A stretch of 64,000 nt of DNA from the NCBI GenBank assembly GCA_002722245.1, contig PBLA01000026.1, positions 1 through 64,000 of the forward strand, given 5' to 3'. The stretch is from Flavobacteriales bacterium. GTDB lineage: Bacteria; Bacteroidota; Bacteroidia; Flavobacteriales_C; GCA-002722245. Of the stretch, positions 1-8,500 are shown piece after piece. Positions within the stretch are counted from its first letter, which is position 1, and each line of letters opens with the position of its first letter. A program made the translations under genes and the position numbers. The notes under the pieces were generated by a model. The model was not told where the DNA came from and did no database searches. It saw only the letters and a list, made by a program, of their open reading frames with translations.

Positions 1-1
1 A

Positions 2-1213
2 TTAATTGGATATCAAACCGCATTTCTAAAAGCAAATTATCCATCTGAATATATGGCAGCTGTATTATCCAACAACATGAATGATATAAAACAAGTTAGT
101 TTTTTTATGGAAGAGTGTAAAAGAATGGGAATTACAGTCTTAGGTCCTGATATAAATGAATCATACTATAAATTTAATGTTAATGATGATAAAGCAATTA
201 GATTTGGAATGGGTGCTGTAAAAGGTGTTGGAAAAGGTGCTGTTGAGACAATTGTGGAGAATAGAAAAGAGGATAAATATGATGATATATTTGATTTTGC
301 TAAACGAATAGATCTCAGATTAGCAAATAAAAAGACTTTTGAAAACCTTGTTTTAGCAGGTGGTCTAGACTCATTTAAACTAAATAGGTCTCAATATTTT
401 AATTTAGATAATGAAGGTTTAAGTTATATTGAAAAAGCTATAAAATTTGGATCAAAATATCAGGAGTCAGTCAATTCTTCTCAAATAAATCTTTTTGGAG
501 AGGATGGCGATGACATGTCAATTAATCCCGTTATACCAGAATGTGATGAATGGATAAATTTAGAGAAGTTAAAAAAAGAAAGAGAAGTTGTTGGTATCTA
601 CATTTCAGCTCATCCATTGGATGACTTCATAAGAGAACTAAATAACTTTACCTCTACAGGATTAACTACCTTAAATGATCTAAATAAACTTGTAAATAAA
701 GATTTTTATGTGGGAGGAATAATAAACGAGGTTGAACATCTTGTGTCAAAAACAGGAAATGGATTTGCTGTTTTTTCATTTGAAGATTTTAACGATCAGT
801 ATAAGTTTAGAATATTTGGTGAAGAATATCTCAAGTATAAACATCTACTTGAAGAAAATAAAATTCTTAGATTAAGACTGACTGTTAGAGAAGGTTGGAT
901 AAATAAGGATACGGGTAGAGTAGGTGAGCCAAGAATTCAATTTTTGAATGTAGAGCTAATGGATGGCATAATTGACTCTAATTCAAAAAAAATTACACTT
1001 AGATTTGATTCAAGTGCAGTAGTCAATGATGATATAAAAAAATTAAAATCTACTCTGTCTAAATTTAAAGGTTCAAGCCCAGTATATTTTGATATACATG
1101 ATTCTAAAAATGAATTTAAATTAAATATGATATCTGAAGACACTAAGGTTAATATATCTAAAGAACTTTTGATATCACTTGAAGAAGATGAATTTTTATA
1201 TAAATTAAATTAA
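2..1213 (+). CDS. dnaE: DNA polymerase III subunit alpha, C-terminal part
   Basis: The 5' end is cut by the window; the frame is open from base 2 (LIGYQTAFLKANYPSEYMAA), so the listed ATG at 53 is internal. About 403 residues are visible. The first part matches the end of the polymerase/fingers region of bacterial DnaE, including the YQTA-LKA-YP-E-MAA block, followed by the helix-hairpin-helix stretch (GMGAVKGVGKGAVETIV). The second half carries the OB-fold region (GGIINEVEHLVSKTGNGFAVFSFED) expected before the C-terminus. The replicative polymerase extends DNA with the beta clamp, whose gene dnaN lies about 2.5 kb downstream on the other strand. No inactivating change is seen. Confidence 0.96.
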   Translation, partial: LIGYQTAFLKANYPSEYMAAVLSNNMNDIKQVSFFMEECKRMGITVLGPDINESYYKFNVNDDKAIRFGMGAVKGVGKGAVETIVENRKEDKYDDIFDFAKRIDLRLANKKTFENLVLAGGLDSFKLNRSQYFNLDNEGLSYIEKAIKFGSKYQESVNSSQINLFGEDGDDMSINPVIPECDEWINLEKLKKEREVVGIYISAHPLDDFIRELNNFTSTGLTTLNDLNKLVNKDFYVGGIINEVEHLVSKTGNGFAVFSFEDFNDQYKFRIFGEEYLKYKHLLEENKILRLRLTVREGWINKDTGRVGEPRIQFLNVELMDGIIDSNSKKITLRFDSSAVVNDDIKKLKSTLSKFKGSSPVYFDIHDSKNEFKLNMISEDTKVNISKELLISLEEDEFLYKLN

Positions 1214-1219
1214 ATCAAA

Positions 1220-1253
1220 TTGTATTTCTTTAAATAATAAATATTAGATTTGC
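1220..1253 (+). promoter_or_regulatory. Predicted promoter of trxA
   Basis: TTG at 1220 and TAGATTTGC at 1245-1253, separated by 22 bp, fit the Bacteroidota pattern TTG-n19..23-TAnnTTTG. The predicted transcript would begin about 14 bases before the trxA ATG, so trxA need not depend on dnaE transcription. Confidence 0.5.
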
Positions 1254-1270
1254 TCCTTAAAATTATTATT

Positions 1271-1588
1271 ATGGCATTAGAGTTAAATGATTCAATTTTT
1301 GAAGAAAAAGTTTTAAAATCAGACAAACCTGTACTTGTTGATTTTTGGGCAGAATGGTGTGGGCCATGTAGAATGGTTGGACCAATTGTTGAAGAATTAG
1401 CCAATGATTATGAAGGTAAAGCTGTTGTAGGAAAGTTAGATGTGGACTCTAATAATGAAATTTCTGCTAAATATGGGATTAGAAATATACCAACTATCTT
1501 ATTTTTAAAGAATGGAGAAGTAGTTGATAAGCAATTAGGTGTTGCTCCTAAAGCTGCTTTAGCTGAAAAGTTAGAAAAGTTATTATAA
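1271..1588 (+). CDS. trxA: Thioredoxin
   Basis: A 105-residue classical thioredoxin with the WCGPC redox centre at about residues 31-35 and the conserved cis-proline segment (RNIPTILFLKNGE). It reduces protein disulfides in the cytoplasm using electrons from thioredoxin reductase, whose gene is not in the window. The ORF track begins at a TTG seven codons upstream, but that codon falls inside the predicted -7 promoter box, and MALELND at 1271 is the usual thioredoxin N-terminus, so I use 1271. The gene is single-cistron with its own promoter and terminator. Confidence 0.97.
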   Translation: MALELNDSIFEEKVLKSDKPVLVDFWAEWCGPCRMVGPIVEELANDYEGKAVVGKLDVDSNNEISAKYGIRNIPTILFLKNGEVVDKQLGVAPKAALAEKLEKLL

Positions 1589-1613
1589 CAACAACGATAC
1601 TGTTTTATTCAAG

Positions 1614-1637
1614 AGCCATGTCTTCACATGGCTTTTT
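1614..1637 (+). terminator. Rho-independent terminator after trxA
   Basis: Stem AGCCATG/CATGGCT with a 6-base loop, followed by a T run, 25 bases after the trxA stop. On the minus strand no T run follows, so it should serve only trxA, not the convergent hexosaminidase gene. Confidence 0.85.
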
Positions 1638-1659
1638 TATTGTTTCAATCTCTCAAAGA

Positions 1660-3666
1660 TTACTGCTCATTTTTATTCAGAATTAATTTCAATCCTTCTA
1701 TTGGTGCAAAATACACATCAGTATTGAAATTCTCTATTAAGTCAATAAGTTGATGACTCCTTTCCAGATTGATATTTGAAAACTCTCCAGGACTGTTTAA
1801 CTTTTGCCATGTTAATTCACAAAGCTCTTGAACATGGGCTGCATAGAAATGAAGTTCAAAAAGTTGTGGTGATTCTTTACTAATTTTATGGAAGTGACCT
1901 GTTGCCTCTACCCAAGCTGAGAGCCATATCATTATTTTGTCTTTTGATTTGCAAAAGCCATCCTTGCAGTTTACTTTAACATATTCGTTAAATTGTCTTG
2001 CCTGAAAACTTTCAACATAACATGCATCAACTATTCGATTAAACGATGCTGTTGTATTATAGTTTGTAGTATTATTCTTCATGTAACCATGTCTTTTATA
2101 TCCTTTAACAGGTTCTAAAATTTCAATAAATGGCTTCCATTCTGAAATCGTGAAATGATGAGACATTTGTTTCAATTTTGTAGCTTGAAACGAGATGTGA
2201 TTCAATCCAAATTCTTGAAGTTGATTTGATATGTAAGGAACTTTTTCATAAAAATATTTTGTATTACAATTAGAAGGGGTACTCCAAAGACGTTCTGCTA
2301 GTGCTAATGTTGATGGCCAAATTCTTGAATTTATATTTGTGTGGTCTGTCAGCTCTGTCCACATAGTAGCTTCTCCGCCCAGGATCATCTTTTGAGCTTT
2401 AGGGCTAATCACTGCATTCACAGGAACAGGATCATTTTTATAATAATGAGATAAAGGTTGAACCTTATCTAAATAATATCCATTGGATAAAATACTCTCG
2501 AAGCCACTTTCAGCAGTCTTGTACAATGATTTTTTTCCTCTCCAAGACTGAATAGCAATGGTATTTGGGAGTTCAGCGTCAAATATTTCATCCCATCCCA
2601 CCATGATTTTTTTATTTCTCGAAAGAATATCCAGTATTTTCCGATTGAAATACGCTTGTAGTTCCTGATTACTTAATAGTTCGTTTTTTATCTTGAATTT
2701 CTGGATTTTTCGATTTGCCTCCCAATCTAACCCATTGTTTTCATCCCCGCCAATGTGAAAGTAACGGTCTGGAAAAAGGGCGCAAATCTCTGTTAAAAGC
2801 GTATCAAGAAAATTATAAGAATAGTCATTTATTGGGTTAATCGATCCTTTAAATAAGCCAAAACGGGTAGCTACCTCATAATCTCGTTCTATTGAAGCTA
2901 ACCTAGGATAACCCACTAACCAACTGGTGGAATGTCCAGGAATATCTATTTCAGGAATAACTCTGATCCCGCGTTCTTTTGCGTATTGAATAATTTTTTT
3001 AATATCATCTTGCGTATAGTAATTCCCATCATTGCCAAGTTGATGTAAAAGAGGGAATTTTTTTGATTCAATTCTAAACCCTTGGTCTTCGGTAAGATGC
3101 AAGTGGATAACGTTCATTTTTACCGCGGCCATTGCATCGATGTTTTGAAGGATAATTTCAAGGGGGATCCAATGCCTACATACGTCAATGAGCAAACCTC
3201 GCCATGGGAATCTTGGTTGGTCTGTTATTGTACATGCGCCTATGTATGCACCTTTTTCATTTGTTTTAACAAGTTGTAAAAGTGTTTCCATTGCCCGATA
3301 AACACCAATATTAGTAGGGGATTCAATGGAGATTTTGTTTGGTGTAACTTGAATAGTGTAGCTTTCATCTATATGAAGCTCTAGTTGATCAATATTTTTT
3401 GTGTAAGAAATTATTATTTCATGAGTATGACTGGTGTCTTGAGTTACAAGTGATTCTAATGTAATTCCAGATCGATTTTGTAGTCTACGAATAAATCGCT
3501 CAGTGTACTTTTTTAAATCTTCGGATGAATGTTTCAGGTAAACATAAGTTTGTGGGGATACCACAAATTTCCCAACGTTTTTATTGTAAGTGCTTGGCTG
3601 GGGTAGAAGATGTTGACTGCTAAGAGATGAAAAAAATAAACAAAAAACAACGACTAAAAATTTCAT
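1660..3666 (-). CDS. Secreted beta-N-acetylhexosaminidase, GH20 family
   Basis: A 668-residue protein with a signal peptide (MKFLVVVFCLFFSSLSS). It has the GH20 N-terminal beta domain (about 20-145), then the TIM barrel opening with PRFPWRGLLIDVCRHWIP and NVIHLHLTEDQGFRIE. The catalytic pair Asp-Glu is visible in FHIGGDENNG near residue 300. Family members release terminal N-acetylhexosamine from glycans, chitin or peptidoglycan fragments using the substrate acetamido group as nucleophile. A C-terminal region of roughly 150 residues with several cysteines follows the barrel and is not a domain I recognise. The protein probably acts in the periplasm or at the cell surface. Its ATG lies only 10 bases past the T run of the dnaN terminator, leaving no clear separate promoter. 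Confidence 0.92.
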   Translation of the reverse strand: MKFLVVVFCLFFSSLSSQHLLPQPSTYNKNVGKFVVSPQTYVYLKHSSEDLKKYTERFIRRLQNRSGITLESLVTQDTSHTHEIIISYTKNIDQLELHIDESYTIQVTPNKISIESPTNIGVYRAMETLLQLVKTNEKGAYIGACTITDQPRFPWRGLLIDVCRHWIPLEIILQNIDAMAAVKMNVIHLHLTEDQGFRIESKKFPLLHQLGNDGNYYTQDDIKKIIQYAKERGIRVIPEIDIPGHSTSWLVGYPRLASIERDYEVATRFGLFKGSINPINDYSYNFLDTLLTEICALFPDRYFHIGGDENNGLDWEANRKIQKFKIKNELLSNQELQAYFNRKILDILSRNKKIMVGWDEIFDAELPNTIAIQSWRGKKSLYKTAESGFESILSNGYYLDKVQPLSHYYKNDPVPVNAVISPKAQKMILGGEATMWTELTDHTNINSRIWPSTLALAERLWSTPSNCNTKYFYEKVPYISNQLQEFGLNHISFQATKLKQMSHHFTISEWKPFIEILEPVKGYKRHGYMKNNTTNYNTTASFNRIVDACYVESFQARQFNEYVKVNCKDGFCKSKDKIMIWLSAWVEATGHFHKISKESPQLFELHFYAAHVQELCELTWQKLNSPGEFSNINLERSHQLIDLIENFNTDVYFAPIEGLKLILNKNEQ

Positions 3667-3675
3667 AGATCAATC

Positions 3676-3704
3676 AAAAAAAAACCTCATCATTTGATGA
3701 GGTT
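3676..3704 (-). terminator. Rho-independent terminator after dnaN
   Basis: A perfect 10-bp stem AACCTCATCA/TGATGAGGTT with a 2-base spacer (a 4-6 base loop once end pairs open), followed on the minus strand by a run of nine T. It lies 22 bases after the dnaN stop and just before the hexosaminidase start. Confidence 0.88.
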
Positions 3705-3726
3705 AAATGTGTGTTTGGTAATCAAT

Positions 3727-4842
3727 TTAGTTAACCATTACAGGCATAACAAGCATCAATATATCTTCATTAAAGGTCTCAGTGCTTTCCGGAAGAATAA
3801 TTCCCGCTCGGCTAGGATCACTCATTTCTATTGAAACCTCGTCGGTATCAATATTATTAAGCATTTCGATAAGAAATTTTGAGTTGAAACCAATCTCCAT
3901 GTCTTCACCAGAGTAACTACAAGTTAACTTTTCATCGGCTTTATTTGCAAAATCTAAGTCTTCCGCGGATATATTTAAGGAACTCCCTGCAAGTTTAAGG
4001 TTAACTTGGTGAGTCGTTTTGTTCGCGAAAATAGATACTCGCTTTACTGAATTTAAAAGTAAACTTCTATCTATAGTTAATTTATTAGGGTTCTCTTTAG
4101 GGATAACAGCTTCATAGTTAGGGTACTTTCCTTCCACTAATCTACAAACCAGATGAATATCTCCTATTGTGAAAAAAGCATTATTTTGGTTATATTCCAC
4201 AGTCGTTTCTGGGTAGCTGCTCAAACAATTTTTAAGTAGGTTAAGCGGCTTGCTTGGAAGTATAAAAGAGGTTGAGTTAGCGCTTTTCGCATCGAGTCTT
4301 CTGTATCGAACAAGTTTATGAGCGTCAGTAGCGACAAAAGTTAAATTATCATCATTTAACTCACAAAAAACACCACTCATAACTGGTCTTAACTCATCAT
4401 TCCCGGCAGCAAATAATGACTTGTTTATTGCTCTCGAAATAATTTCTGAAGGCAAGGTTAGCGAGTTTGTTTGGTCGATCTCAGGAACTTTAGGGAATTC
4501 CTCGCCACTATGACCACTTAATTTATATTTACCATAGTCAGAAGATATTTCAATTTGAAAGTTTCCTTTATCTACAGAAAATTTAATAGGATGATCGGAA
4601 AGATTTTTTAAAATATCAATAAGCATTTTAGCAGGTATAGCTACCAAGCCATCTTCTTTGGATTCAACAGGAAGTTTAGAGCTCATTGTAGTTTCTAAAT
4701 CTGATGCCGAAACTTTTAGTTGAGTGTCTTTAATTTCGAATAGAAAGTTATCCAATATTGGAAGCGTATTGCTTGAGTTTAATACACCTTGTATTAATGA
4801 TAATTGCTTCAATAGAGAGGCGCTAGATACGATAAAGTTCAT
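3727..4842 (-). CDS. dnaN: DNA polymerase III beta sliding clamp
   Basis: A 371-residue protein with the usual three-domain clamp pattern: MNFIVSSASLLKQLSLIQGVL at the N-terminus, the LPILDNFLFEI strand, and a C-terminus ending in LMLVMPVMVN, which resembles the family M-P-M end. It forms the ring that tethers DnaE to DNA. The ORF track starts 26 codons earlier, but the upstream part is not clamp-like and includes the promoter box, so ATG 4842 is chosen. It stands alone, away from dnaA, which is common in Bacteroidota. Confidence 0.97.
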   Translation of the reverse strand: MNFIVSSASLLKQLSLIQGVLNSSNTLPILDNFLFEIKDTQLKVSASDLETTMSSKLPVESKEDGLVAIPAKMLIDILKNLSDHPIKFSVDKGNFQIEISSDYGKYKLSGHSGEEFPKVPEIDQTNSLTLPSEIISRAINKSLFAAGNDELRPVMSGVFCELNDDNLTFVATDAHKLVRYRRLDAKSANSTSFILPSKPLNLLKNCLSSYPETTVEYNQNNAFFTIGDIHLVCRLVEGKYPNYEAVIPKENPNKLTIDRSLLLNSVKRVSIFANKTTHQVNLKLAGSSLNISAEDLDFANKADEKLTCSYSGEDMEIGFNSKFLIEMLNNIDTDEVSIEMSDPSRAGIILPESTETFNEDILMLVMPVMVN

Positions 4843-4862
4843 GCTTATAATTTTGTTCTTTA

Positions 4863-4870
4863 CAAATATA
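4863..4870 (-). promoter_or_regulatory. Predicted -7 box of dnaN
   Basis: TATATTTG on the minus strand, 20 bases before the dnaN ATG, matches TAnnTTTG. No convincing -33 TTTG was found. The position supports the shorter dnaN start. A TTATCAACA sequence at 4911-4919, one base off the DnaA box, lies further upstream; its meaning is unknown. Confidence 0.4.
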
Positions 4871-4941
4871 TAGGTTGGTTGTATTCCTGAATGTATGGTA
4901 GTTGTTCGATTTATCAACAATTATGTGGTACTAATTAACAT

Positions 4942-4970
4942 TTTTGGTTTTACATTATCAGAAAAATTTG
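4942..4970 (+). promoter_or_regulatory. Possible promoter of the cysteine dioxygenase gene
   Basis: TTTTG at 4942-4946 and AAAATTTG at 4963-4970 with 16 bp between; the -7 box has one mismatch to TAnnTTTG. Predicted leader about 20 bases. Confidence 0.3.
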
Positions 4971-4995
4971 TAGATTAAACTGTTAAACTTCAGAT

Positions 4996-5529
4996 ATGAT
5001 TGTAAAAAATATAAATACTCCCAAAGAGTTGGTTGAAGAATTAAAGCAAGTGACTTCAAAATTTGGATATTTTGAAGTCCTTCAAAGGATGGATATCACC
5101 CGTGAAAAATTTGAGAGTTATTTTACATGGAACGATCAAAATTATACCCGAAACTGTCTTGCTCGAACAGAAAATTTTGAATTGATGTTAATGTGTTGGG
5201 AAGTTGGTCAGGAAACACTTATCCATGATTATGGAGAAGCTATGGCTTGGATTCATCCCATAAAAGGATCATTGAAAGAAGAACGATATTTATTAAGTGA
5301 TAATGGTACAGGGTTAGTTAAGGTAAGTTCCCTCGGGGTTGAAACTTCGGAGTTTTCATTTTTACATAAGACGGGTATACACAAATACGTAAATGATTAT
5401 GAATCAAGAACAGTAAGCTTACATTTATATGTAAAGCCAGTAATTACTCGGAAAATTTACGACTGCTCTGAAGGTTTTTGTAAAACATGGACAGAGGAAT
5501 GTACTGATAGCAGTATTGCCGTGTTATAA
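4996..5529 (+). CDS. Cysteine dioxygenase type I-like protein with an altered metal site
   Basis: A 177-residue cupin protein that aligns without gaps to the core of animal/bacterial cysteine dioxygenase. YTRN keeps the substrate-binding Arg; IHDYGEAMAWIHPIKGSLKE corresponds to the IHDH...LLQGNLKE block; GIHKYVN holds the third iron His; SLHLY holds the catalytic Tyr and its partner His. Cysteine dioxygenases oxidise cysteine to cysteine sulfinate with non-heme iron held by three His. Here the second iron His (HDH) is Tyr (HDY), and the residue of the Cys-Tyr crosslink is Ala. Activity on cysteine is therefore an inference; a related thiol dioxygenase activity or altered metal use is possible. 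The gene is divergent from dnaN. Confidence 0.85.
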   Translation: MIVKNINTPKELVEELKQVTSKFGYFEVLQRMDITREKFESYFTWNDQNYTRNCLARTENFELMLMCWEVGQETLIHDYGEAMAWIHPIKGSLKEERYLLSDNGTGLVKVSSLGVETSEFSFLHKTGIHKYVNDYESRTVSLHLYVKPVITRKIYDCSEGFCKTWTEECTDSSIAVL

Positions 5530-5553
5530 AACTTCAATAGGCTAACTAATAAT

Positions 5554-8500
5554 TTATTTCTTTTTTTTCGTTGCTTTAAATAAATCTTTGAATGAATCAA
5601 AGCTCTTTTGATAGGCCGCTCCTAAACCATAAGTAGTGGTGGTAGTCTGGTTATTAACAGCAGTAATATCGTTAATTGATTTATGGTATGCCTTTGCTTT
5701 AAGTGCAGCGGTAATTCTGAATTCAGCTTCAATATCTCCTACTTGGTTATTAATATCATAATCTGTTCTAAAGCTTAAGTTTTTATACTGAAAACCAGCA
5801 AGTAATCTTAGTTCATCTTTCGTTAAATTTTCCTCTGTTCCTGAGTTTTGAACATCATTGTAATCCAGGCCTAAGTCTAAATTTGGGTGAAGTAAACCAC
5901 TTAGTGCATTATTAATTTGCCCTTCCACAAATTGCATCCCATTATTTAAGCCGGCTGATCTATCTGAAACAATCGATTCAACACCATTTGTAGGGGGCAA
6001 GAATCTACTTGTGAGGATCAATGAAAAAGCCTGTCTGTTAATTTCATCTTCTCCAAAAATTCGTTCGGTAAGGAAGTTTTTTTCCTCTGGTGTTCCATTC
6101 GGTAATGTGATACCGATTTTTAAATCAGGTTTCCATAAACTTCCGTACAACCCAATATTACTGTACACCGATATTCTATTGTCAAACTGTCTGGTAAGAT
6201 TATCAAAATCTGCAGCTACTTGATTGGAATCAACAAGATCCATAAGATTTGCTCTACTTTTATAATATGTATTCATGGCAATTTTTGCATCGAGTGGATT
6301 TCCATCCCAACTTATTTTACTACCAGGTTTTACTAAAAAACGTTTGCTGATGATATTTTGAAGCGTAAAAAAATAATTCCCTTCTGTTACAGCGTATTCT
6401 CCATACATATTAAATTTACCGTTCGTGTTAATACGCATTCCAATATTTCCTTGACCTTTGGTGTTAATTTCATCGCCCACAGTAGGATCAAAAATAATTT
6501 TCACTTTGGCTTCAGGATTGATTTCAAAATTGAAATCCATATCCAAGTGAGAAAAGTCAAATTCTTCCTCTTTCTTATTTCGTTTAATTGAAGTGTCATT
6601 TAGATTAACAAAGGAAACAAACTCACTGATCTCAAGGTCTTCATTATCGTCGAGGGGAAGTTCAAGTGAGGTTACAACAGGAACTCGAACAGGACTTTTT
6701 TTTCCGTTTTTATCTGTTTTATAATCAATTCGTGTAGATGCGGTAGTAGAAACTCGTCCTCCTATGAAATGTGAAGATTCATCGCCATGAAGTTGCATTA
6801 AACCATTAACATATGCTTTTCCATGGTATGTAGAATTTGTATTAATATTCGTGTTTAAACAGAAAAATTCCTCTAGAAATATAGAGTCCATTTGGTAGCT
6901 AATTGAGTTAAATCCGTTTAAGTTGACATATCCATTAATCTTAGCTTTTGATTTGGGATGTGTTCTATTTGACAATTCAAAATCGGAGAAGATAATGAAG
7001 TCTTTGTTGAAGTTTAATTTTTGACCATTAACACTTTCTGTAACATTCAGGTAATCAATACTGAACTCGAGTTGATCAACCTTTAAAGAGCCATACAATT
7101 CAGGATGACCAACTGTCCCTTTAATCTCTAGTTTACCTGATGTTTTTCCTCCATTAAATTTAGAAAGTACACCATCAAAGTATTTTTCTAGGAACTTTAA
7201 TTGCGTGTTTTTTAAATTCGCAGACATTTCTAATCGATCTCCTTCATAAGGAAAGTATTTTCCTTTTAAAACAAGATTTTTTAAGGGATTTGTTTTACTT
7301 GTTCCATTTACCGTGAGATCTACATTAATTGTTCCGTCAGATTGTAAAAAATGGGTACTCAAAAGAACCTTTCCTAATTCTTGCGTGTTTAAGGTCATTT
7401 GATTCACTTCTAAATTTGAAGTAAAAAGTTGATCGTCGAATGCTCCGTTTAAACGAAGGCTTCCAGTAGCTCTTCCTGTAATATCTAAATTTAAATAATT
7501 CCAAAAGTACTGAACTCCACTCATTTGGAAATTATTCATAGTAAAATCAATATGATCCTCACTGTTTTCGGAAGCAATGCCATGGATATTAAAAAACTGA
7601 TCGGAGGAATTAAAATTCAGATTTTGAACATTAATGTAATTGGATGAAATTTCAGCAAAGGCTGTTGTGTCAACTTTCCATAAGGCATCCCTGTAAACAA
7701 TTTTGGAGGTGCCAATTCCAAGCTTTATTGTATCTAAATTATTTAGATTTAAATTTCCTTTTATGTTTCCAAAAGTAGGGGAGCTGTTTGAATTATTATA
7801 TCCAATTTGAAAATCAATCATGTTGGAGTCTACCGAAGACTTAATAGAAAAATTTTCAATACCTACTTGGTTTACAACTTGAATGTAGCTTGCTTTTCCA
7901 TTAAGATTTAAAGTTTCTCCGCTATTATTTGTAAACAGTTTTATTCCATTTATTTTCCGTTGGTTTATCTGGATAGAATCCGATGCAACTTGGAGTGTGA
8001 AAGATTTGTTATTGTCATTAAATCGACCACTCAATCTCGTATTATTTGCGAAATTTAATTCAGGTGTAAAGAGTTTATTGATTATTTCATAATTAAACAA
8101 TTTGAACATTACATTGAAGTTGTTTCCACCTTTAAAATTTTCTAGTTCCACGGTTTTGACTAATGAAGGTATTCCGTTTGAAAAAACATTAATAATCGTA
8201 GGGTAAATTTCTCCTAAATTGTAATTACCCTCTATTTTCCCGTGTATTAAATCAGAATTAAGTACAATTAACTCTCTGGTTTTTTCTTTTACTGAAGTCA
8301 AATGAAATGAATCCACATTGTAGGTTTTTCCGTGTTCTCTCCACAAGATATCCTTTAGTTTAAGTTCACCGTCAAGATCTTCGAATTCATTACCTACAAG
8401 GTTTACAGATAATTTTCCTTTGAGTTGTGTACTACTATCTCTCTGGGACCAATTAATTTTTACAATGTTGGCTTTTCTTAACTCAGCCTCAAAATCGTAA

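Noticed and set aside
3082-3279. ORF of 65 aa on the plus strand inside the hexosaminidase gene
   Set aside because: It is a shadow frame of a clear GH20 gene and has no start signal or domain.
4843-4995. Replication origin near dnaN
   Set aside because: Only one near-DnaA-box (TTATCAACA at 4911) was found and dnaA is not adjacent; this is not enough.
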